64,000 nt of DNA. It comes from Paraburkholderia gardini (lineage in GTDB: Bacteria > Pseudomonadota > Gammaproteobacteria > Burkholderiales > Burkholderiaceae). The stretch is taken from positions 62,001 to 126,000 of the forward strand of contig NZ_CAJQYY010000005.1 of NCBI RefSeq assembly GCF_907164575.1. The letters run 5' to 3'. Made by a program: the position numbers and the translations under genes. This document shows positions 58,368 through 64,000 of the stretch, in pieces; position 1 is the first letter of the stretch, and every line of letters begins with the position of its first letter. The notes under the pieces were generated by a model. The model was not told the DNA's origin, ran no database searches, and saw only the letters and a list, made by a program, of their open reading frames with translations.

Positions 58368-59879
58368 TCACGCGCGGGCGATACGCGGGCTTGCGCGCTT
58401 GCCGAGTTTCATCCATACGCCATAGACGATGGCCGCCAGCGCGAGGCCCACGAACCATGCATACGTATAGAGCGTGTTGAACATCTCAGGCACGTTCGGA
58501 AAAGCCGCGGGAAACGCCGTGTGCAGAAAGCCCGGCAGATTCGGCAGCACGCCGATTATCAACGCGACCACCGCCGCGATATTCCAGCCACCCGTGTACG
58601 AATATTCGCCGTTTTCGTCGAACAGTTCGTGATGATCGAGACGCGTGCCGCGAATCAGGAAGTAATCGACCATCATGATGCCGGCCACCGGCCCGAGCAG
58701 CGCCGAATAGCCGACGAGCCACGTGAAGATATAGCCCTGCGTGGTGGCGAGAATCTTCCACGGCATCATCACGATGGCGATCGTCGCGGTAATCATGCCG
58801 CCGGCCTTGTACGAGATGCCCTTCGGCCACAGGCTCGAAAAATCGTAAGCCGGGCCGACGAGATTCGCCGCGAGATTGCAGCACATCGTGTCAAGCGTCA
58901 GGATGATGAGCGCGATGCCGACGCCGACGCCCGTCATGCGGCTCGTCAGATCGATCGGGTCCCAGATCGCCTTGCCGTAGATCACGACAGTCGCCGAGGT
59001 GACCACCACCGAGATCACCGACAGCAATGCCATCGGCACCGGCAGGCCGATCGCCTGGCCGACCATCTGGTCGCGCTGCGTCCTTGCAAAGCGCGTGAAG
59101 TCGGGAATATTCAGCGCGAGCGTGGCCCAGAAACCGACCATCGCCGTGAGGCCAGGCCAGAACGTGACCCAGAAGAGGCCTTCCTTCTTGCCGCCGGCGA
59201 CGAACTGCGAAGGCGTCGAGAGCATCGAACCCGCGCCGCCCGCTTTCGATGTCGCCCACCACACCAGCGCGATGCACATCACGACCTTGATCGGTGCCGA
59301 CCAGCTTTCAAGCCAGCGGATCGAATCGGTACCGTTGACGATGAAGTAGATCTGCAACGCCCAGAACGCGAGAAAACACGCGGCCTGTCCGATCGAAATG
59401 TCGATGAACGGCAGCGGCGTGCCGTGCAGCGCATTGCCGGTGAGAATGTTGAGCAGCACATAGATCGCGCTGCCGCCGAGCCACGTCTGGATGCCATACC
59501 AGCCGCACGCGACGATCGCGCGCAGGAGCGCGGGCAGTTTCGCGCCCTGCGTGCCGAACGACGAGCGCACCAGCACCGCATACGGAATGCCGTGCTTCGC
59601 GCCGGCATGACCGATCAGCAGCATCGGCACCAGCACGATCAGGTTGCCGAGCAGCACCGTCGAGACGGCCTGCCATGGCGACATGCCCTGCTCCGTCAGG
59701 CCGGCCGCGAGCATGTATGACGCGATGTTCATCACCATGCCGACCCACAGCGCCGCGAAGTGATACCACTTCCACGTGCGCTGCGATTTGCCGGTTGGCG
59801 CGAGATCGTCGTTATAGAGCGAGCTGTTGCGTGCCGCCGGTTGCAGTAGCGAATCGCTGGTTCCCACAGACTGGTTCAT
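58368..59879 (-). CDS. NCS1-family nucleobase/hydantoin permease
   Basis: 503 residues from ATG 59879, chosen because GGGAGAG lies 7 bases upstream and overlaps an earlier in-frame ATG at 59894. About twelve membrane segments. The NCS1 opening is seen in LAPTGKSQRTWKWYHFAALWVGM, with the helix 1 block GMVMNIASYMLAAGL and the later NIPDFTRFA. NCS1 proteins are sodium or proton symporters for uracil, allantoin or hydantoins. Its position between preA and hydA points to uracil/thymine or dihydropyrimidine uptake. Confidence 0.92.
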   Translation of the reverse strand: MNQSVGTSDSLLQPAARNSSLYNDDLAPTGKSQRTWKWYHFAALWVGMVMNIASYMLAAGLTEQGMSPWQAVSTVLLGNLIVLVPMLLIGHAGAKHGIPYAVLVRSSFGTQGAKLPALLRAIVACGWYGIQTWLGGSAIYVLLNILTGNALHGTPLPFIDISIGQAACFLAFWALQIYFIVNGTDSIRWLESWSAPIKVVMCIALVWWATSKAGGAGSMLSTPSQFVAGGKKEGLFWVTFWPGLTAMVGFWATLALNIPDFTRFARTQRDQMVGQAIGLPVPMALLSVISVVVTSATVVIYGKAIWDPIDLTSRMTGVGVGIALIILTLDTMCCNLAANLVGPAYDFSSLWPKGISYKAGGMITATIAIVMMPWKILATTQGYIFTWLVGYSALLGPVAGIMMVDYFLIRGTRLDHHELFDENGEYSYTGGWNIAAVVALIIGVLPNLPGFLHTAFPAAFPNVPEMFNTLYTYAWFVGLALAAIVYGVWMKLGKRASPRIARA

Positions 59880-59952
59880 CGAAGACTCTCCCATTGTCGA
59901 AAAGCCGGCGCAGCGTCATTCAGTGCGATGCGTCCAGCGCGCATGTCAACCA

Positions 59953-61272
59953 TCAGACCGCGTGTGCGGATACAGGTGCCGGTGCTTCGGTTTCCTGCGC
60001 CGCGGCGTTGGCGTTCGCCGCGGAAGGATTGTTCGGATGCGTCGTCCAGTTCGAATACGCGCCCGCGTCGACGCGCTCCATCGTGATGCACTGGTCGACC
60101 GGACACACATGCATGCAAAGATTGCACCCGACGCATTGCGCGTCGACCACTTCGAAATGACGCACGCCGTCTTTCTCGCGCAGGATGGCCTGATGCGCGG
60201 TGTCTTCGCACGCGATGTGACACAGGCCGCACTGGATGCACTTGTCCTGGTCGATGCGCGCCTTGATGTCGTAGCTCAGGTTCAGGAATTTCCAGTCCGT
60301 GACGTTCGGCACGGCACGTCCGCGAATGTCGTCGAGCGTCGCGTAGCCTTTTTCGTCCATCCAGTTCGAGAGGCCGTCCGCCATATCGGAGACGATCCGG
60401 AAGCCGTAGTGCATCGCGGCGGTGCATACCTGCACGCTGCCCGCGCCGAGCACCATGAACTCGGCCGCGTCGCGCCATGTCGTGATGCCGCCGATGCCCG
60501 AGATCGGCAGGCCCGGCGTTTCCGCGTCGCGTGCGATTTCCGCGACCATGTTCAGCGCGATCGGCTTGACCGCTGGACCGCAATAGCCGCCGTGCGTGCC
60601 CTTGCCGTCGACGGTCGGCATCGGCGCCATCGCGTCGAGATCGACGGCGACGATCGAGTTGATCGTGTTGATGAGCGACACGCCATCGGCGCCGCCCTTG
60701 TATGCGGCGCGCGAACCGAGACGGATGTCGGTGATGTTCGGCGTGAGCTTCACGAGACACGGCAGGCGCGAGCCTTCCTTCACCCAGCGCGTGACCATCT
60801 CGATGTATTCCGGCACCTGCCCCACCGCCGCGCCCATGCCGCGCTCGCTCATGCCATGCGGACAGCCGAAGTTCAGTTCGACCGCATCGGCGCCGGTGTC
60901 CTCGACGAGCGGCAGGATCCATTTCCAGTCGCGCTCGTTGCACGGCACCATCAGCGAGACGATCATCGCGCGATCGGGCCAGTCGCGCTTGACCTGCGCG
61001 ATCTCGCGCAGGTTCTCGTCGAGCGGACGGTCGGTGATCAGTTCGATGTTGTTCAGGCCAGCGATGCGCTGACCGTTCCACTGCACCGCGCCATAGCGTG
61101 AACTCACGTTGACGACGTGCGGGTCGAGGCCCAGCGTCTTCCATACGACGCCGCCCCAACCCGCCTCGAAGGCGCGATTGACGTTATAAGCCTTGTCGGT
61201 GGGCGGCGCCGAGGCCAGCCAGAAAGGATTCGGCGACGTGATGCTGGCGATGGTGCAACGAAGATCGGCCAT
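59953..61272 (-). CDS. preA: NAD-dependent dihydropyrimidine dehydrogenase subunit PreA
   Basis: 439 residues. The N-terminal 320 residues are a dihydroorotate-dehydrogenase-like FMN barrel (NPFWLASAPPTDKAYN, VELNFGCPHGMSERGMG, LVKLTPNITDI, SGIGGITTWRDAAEF). The C-terminus has two 4Fe-4S motifs, CIQCGLCHIAC and CVGCNLCMHVCP, then an Ala/Asn-rich tail of 35 residues. With PreT it reduces uracil or thymine to the dihydro form using NADH. It is encoded 96 bases after preT. Confidence 0.95.
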   Translation of the reverse strand: MADLRCTIASITSPNPFWLASAPPTDKAYNVNRAFEAGWGGVVWKTLGLDPHVVNVSSRYGAVQWNGQRIAGLNNIELITDRPLDENLREIAQVKRDWPDRAMIVSLMVPCNERDWKWILPLVEDTGADAVELNFGCPHGMSERGMGAAVGQVPEYIEMVTRWVKEGSRLPCLVKLTPNITDIRLGSRAAYKGGADGVSLINTINSIVAVDLDAMAPMPTVDGKGTHGGYCGPAVKPIALNMVAEIARDAETPGLPISGIGGITTWRDAAEFMVLGAGSVQVCTAAMHYGFRIVSDMADGLSNWMDEKGYATLDDIRGRAVPNVTDWKFLNLSYDIKARIDQDKCIQCGLCHIACEDTAHQAILREKDGVRHFEVVDAQCVGCNLCMHVCPVDQCITMERVDAGAYSNWTTHPNNPSAANANAAAQETEAPAPVSAHAV

Positions 61273-61368
61273 ATCTGGCTCCGTGGGGTGAAACGCTTTT
61301 TATCGCTGCGCGTAGCGTCGAGGCCCGCGCTTTCCGTACAACGTGCTGCTATGTTCCGCTTCGTCCCG

Positions 61369-62730
61369 CTACGCCGCGCGTTTCGCCGTGCGGGCGAACA
61401 CGCGGTTGATCGATGCCGCCGCGAGCTTGCCGTCCTGCACGGCCTGGACGGTCAGATCGAGACCTGTGGCCGCACAGTCGCCGCCTGCCCAGACGTTCTC
61501 CAGCGACGTACGCCGTTCTTCATCGACGGCGATGCGCGTGCCGTCCGTCGTCAGGATGTCGGCGTCGAGCCCGGTTGCGACGAGCGTCTGGCCGATGGCC
61601 TTCAGCACGACGTCGGCTGCAATCGTGAAGCGCTCGCCGGTGCCGCTGAGGCGTCCGCCCTCTTCACGCGTGCGCTCGAATTCGACGCCCGTGACCGTGC
61701 TGCCGTCGCCCAGCAAACGGACCGGTTGCGCGTACAGCACGATCGAGACGCCCTGCGTCTGCGCGAATTCCTGTTCGGCCCAGGTCGCGCCCATCGCCTC
61801 GACGCCGCGCCGGTACACCATCGAAACGCTTTCGGCGCCGAGCTTGCGGCTTTGCACCGCGGCGTCGATCGCCGTGTTGCCGCCGCCGATCACCACCACG
61901 CGACGCCCGACCGGCAGCGTCGAAAGATCGTCTGCCTGACGCAGGCGCGCGATGAAATCGACCGCGTTTTCCACGCCTTCGAGCGCCTCGCCTTCGATTC
62001 GCAACGCCTTCACGCCCGCGAGACCCACGGCAAGAAACACGGCGTCGTGCTGCTGGCGAAGCGCATCCAGCGTCACGTCGCGGCCCAGCGCGATACCCGT
62101 CTTCCGTTCGATGCCGCCCACCGACAGCAGCCAGTCGACTTCCCTTTGCGCGAATTCATCGACGGTCTTGTACGCGGCAATCCCATATTCGTTAAGACCG
62201 CCTGCTTTCGAATGCGCGTCGAACAGCGTCACGCGATGACCGTCGAGTGCCAGACGATGCGCACACGCAAGACCCGCCGGACCCGCACCGACGACCGCCA
62301 CATGCCGGCCGGTTTCCGCCGCGCGGGTGAAGAGCTGGAGATCGCGCGCCATCGCCCAGTCGGTTGCATGACGCTGCAACGCGCCGATCGCGACGGGGTC
62401 TGCATCCTGATGGTTGCGCACGCATGCACCTTCGCACAGGATTTCGGTCGGGCATACGCGCGCGCACATGCCGCCTAAAGGATTCGCGGAAAGAATGTCG
62501 AGCGCGGCGCCTTTAAGATTGCCGTTGCCGATCTTGCGGATAAAGCCGGGAATGTCGATCTGCGTAGGACACGCGTTCACACACGGCGCGTCGTAGCAAT
62601 AGTGGCAGCGGCTCGCGGCAATCGCCGCCGCGCCGGGTTCAAGCAGGGGTGCGACGTCGGTGAACTGACACGCGAGCTGGTCGGCCTGTAGCCGGCCCGC
62701 GGCGATATCGCCGGTTTCCTTCGTAGCCAT
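61369..62730 (-). CDS. preT: NAD-dependent dihydropyrimidine dehydrogenase subunit PreT
   Basis: 453 residues, AAGGA 6 bases before the ATG. The N-terminal Fe-S region has CHYCYDAPCVNACP and CARVCPTEILCEGAC. The flavin/NAD part begins VVGAGPAGLACAHRLAL, with a second nucleotide motif VIGGGNTAIDAA and the FAD closing block GGDCAATGLDLTVQAVQDG. It takes electrons from NADH and passes them to PreA. It is the first visible gene of the pyrimidine set; the carbamoyl-amidohydrolase lies 118 bases upstream on the same strand. Confidence 0.94.
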   Translation of the reverse strand: MATKETGDIAAGRLQADQLACQFTDVAPLLEPGAAAIAASRCHYCYDAPCVNACPTQIDIPGFIRKIGNGNLKGAALDILSANPLGGMCARVCPTEILCEGACVRNHQDADPVAIGALQRHATDWAMARDLQLFTRAAETGRHVAVVGAGPAGLACAHRLALDGHRVTLFDAHSKAGGLNEYGIAAYKTVDEFAQREVDWLLSVGGIERKTGIALGRDVTLDALRQQHDAVFLAVGLAGVKALRIEGEALEGVENAVDFIARLRQADDLSTLPVGRRVVVIGGGNTAIDAAVQSRKLGAESVSMVYRRGVEAMGATWAEQEFAQTQGVSIVLYAQPVRLLGDGSTVTGVEFERTREEGGRLSGTGERFTIAADVVLKAIGQTLVATGLDADILTTDGTRIAVDEERRTSLENVWAGGDCAATGLDLTVQAVQDGKLAAASINRVFARTAKRAA

Positions 62731-62848
62731 GCGCGTTCCTTCGGCAAGAGAAACAACACGAACCCGCTGGCTTCGCCTTTAGCAAAGCCAGCGTCGAAAT
62801 CTGGAAACAGCCTTCAAAGAGTGTCTGCTGCAGCGGTTCAGGCAGGGC

Positions 62849-64000
62849 CTATGAAGCAGGCTCGCACGCGCGCTCGAGCATCGCGTGCAGCAGCACGTTC
62901 GCACCCGCTTCGATCCATTCGATCGTCGCGTCCTCGATCTCGTTGTGACTGATGCCGTCGACACACGGCACGAACACCATCGAGGTCGGCGCGACCTGCG
63001 ACAGATAGCAGGCGTCATGGCCCGCGCCCGATACGATGTCGCGGTTCGGATAGCCGAAGCGTTCGGCGGCCGCGCGCACTGACTTCACGCAGGCTGCATC
63101 GAAGGCGACCGGCTTGTAGTAGAAAATCTGTTCGAGCTGCGTTTCAAGGCCGATTTCGCCCGCGATGCGCGCGACGCCCTCACGCAGTTCCGCATCCATC
63201 CGCGCCAGCACGGCGTCGTCCGGATGACGAAAATCGACGGTGAAAAACACGCGTCCGGGAATCACGTTGCGCGAGTTCGGATAGACCTGCATCATGCCGA
63301 CCGTCGCGCAGCCAAAGGGCGCGTGATTCAGCCCAACGCGATTCACGAGATCCACCACGCGCGAGGCGCCGAGCAATGCATCGCGCCGGCGCGGCATCGG
63401 CGTCGGCCCCGCATGCGCCTCCTGCCCGGTCAACACGATCTCGTACCAGCGCTGGCCTTGCGCATCGGTCACGACGCCAATCGTCTTGTGCTCCGCTTCG
63501 AGAATCGGGCCCTGCTCGATATGCAGTTCGAACGCGGCGTGAACCGGCCTGCCGCCGCACGGCACGTCGCCCGCGTAGCCGATGCGTTTGAGTTCCTCGC
63601 CGATCGTCTTGCCGTCGACGTCCTTGCGCGAAAGCCCATAGTCGAGCGTGAAGACGCCCGCGAATACACCCGATGCAACCATGGCCGGCGCGAAACGCGA
63701 GCCTTCCTCGTTGGTCCAGATCACGACTTCGACCGGATGCTCGGTCTCGATGCCATGGTCGTTCAGGCTGCGGATCACTTCGAGGCCGCCAAGCACACCG
63801 TAGATGCCGTCGAAGCGGCCGCCCGTCGGCTGAGAATCCGCGTGCGAGCCTGTCATCACCGGCAGCGCCGACGGATTGCGTCCCGCGCGCCGCATGAACA
63901 CGTTGCCCATCTGGTCGACGCTCACCGTGCAGCCCGCCTCCTTTGCCCAGCTCACGATCAGGTCGCGCCCTTCCCGGTCGAGATCCGTTAGCGCAAGACG
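62849..64000 (-). CDS. Zn-dependent N-carbamoyl amidohydrolase (beta-ureidopropionase/HyuC-like), 5' end off window
   Basis: 384 codons are visible and the frame continues past the right edge, so the N-terminus is missing. The M20-type metal site is in GSHADSQPTGGRFDGIYGVLG (His, Asp), the next ligands in TNEEGSRFAP (Glu) and ELHIEQGPIL (His), and the last in HDACYLSQ. The family hydrolyses N-carbamoyl-beta-alanine, N-carbamoyl amino acids or allantoate. Next to PreT, PreA and dihydropyrimidinase, it most likely carries out the third step, releasing beta-alanine, CO2 and ammonia. Confidence 0.9.
   Translation of the reverse strand, partial: RLALTDLDREGRDLIVSWAKEAGCTVSVDQMGNVFMRRAGRNPSALPVMTGSHADSQPTGGRFDGIYGVLGGLEVIRSLNDHGIETEHPVEVVIWTNEEGSRFAPAMVASGVFAGVFTLDYGLSRKDVDGKTIGEELKRIGYAGDVPCGGRPVHAAFELHIEQGPILEAEHKTIGVVTDAQGQRWYEIVLTGQEAHAGPTPMPRRRDALLGASRVVDLVNRVGLNHAPFGCATVGMMQVYPNSRNVIPGRVFFTVDFRHPDDAVLARMDAELREGVARIAGEIGLETQLEQIFYYKPVAFDAACVKSVRAAAERFGYPNRDIVSGAGHDACYLSQVAPTSMVFVPCVDGISHNEIEDATIEWIEAGANVLLHAMLERACEPAS

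Overview
The window looks like a chromosomal stretch from a member of the Burkholderiaceae, most likely Paraburkholderia, Caballeronia or Burkholderia. I infer this from the high GC content, the codon use, and lineage-typical families: a high-potential iron-sulfur protein, an MXKDX pentapeptide-repeat protein, DUF2844/DUF3443 and DUF4148 proteins, OpgC, and LacI/LysR regulators of Burkholderia type. Most of the window is ordinary chromosome. It also holds a decayed region beside a tRNA and one surface-adhesin locus.

Layout. 1-8.8 kb: a truncated sensor kinase, a shikimate-dehydrogenase-like gene, a cupin, a flavin disulfide reductase, a DAHP synthase, HiPIP, an OpgC-like acyltransferase and a tannase-family esterase. 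8.8-11.2 kb: gene debris (remnants of 2-oxoglutarate dehydrogenase E1, acetolactate synthase, a NodT-type efflux protein, a DUF4148 protein and an enoyl-CoA hydratase) around an intact mug gene, ending at tRNA-Leu(UAA). 11.7-14.7 kb: trehalose-6-phosphate synthase and a SulP transporter. 14.8-20.8 kb: a LacI regulator, a binding-protein ABC importer and a GpdQ-like phosphodiesterase in one direction; the first permease gene has an in-frame TGA. 21-26.6 kb: an MFS transporter, a NarL-type two-component system with an extra receiver protein, a ferritin-like protein, two DUF1328 membrane proteins and an entericidin. 26.7-34.1 kb: a DUF4397 lipoprotein, 2,4-dienoyl-CoA reductase, an EamA exporter, the MXKDX protein, and a molybdopterin oxidoreductase with its cytochrome b and a DUF1223 protein. 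34.5-36.7 kb: a TPP riboswitch and thiC. 36.8-42.9 kb: small lipoproteins, a second EamA exporter, BamC, and a DUF2844/DUF3443 pair.

43.0-51.7 kb is the most interesting locus: an OmpA-domain lipoprotein, a 1,334-residue trimeric autotransporter adhesin and, divergent from it, a full-length HMW1C-like (GT41) glycosyltransferase, followed by two small conserved genes and a lone receiver protein. HMW1C enzymes glycosylate Asn in N-X-S/T sites of adhesins in the cytoplasm, and I count 24 such sites in this passenger. The simplest reading is a self-contained glycosylated-adhesin system.

52-64 kb: a polar amino-acid (cystine-type) ABC importer with a nearby LysR regulator, a free-methionine-sulfoxide reductase, and a reductive pyrimidine catabolism cluster (PreT, PreA, NCS1 permease, dihydropyrimidinase) with a carbamoyl-amidohydrolase cut by the right edge. 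All family assignments come from reading motifs by eye; no database search was possible.
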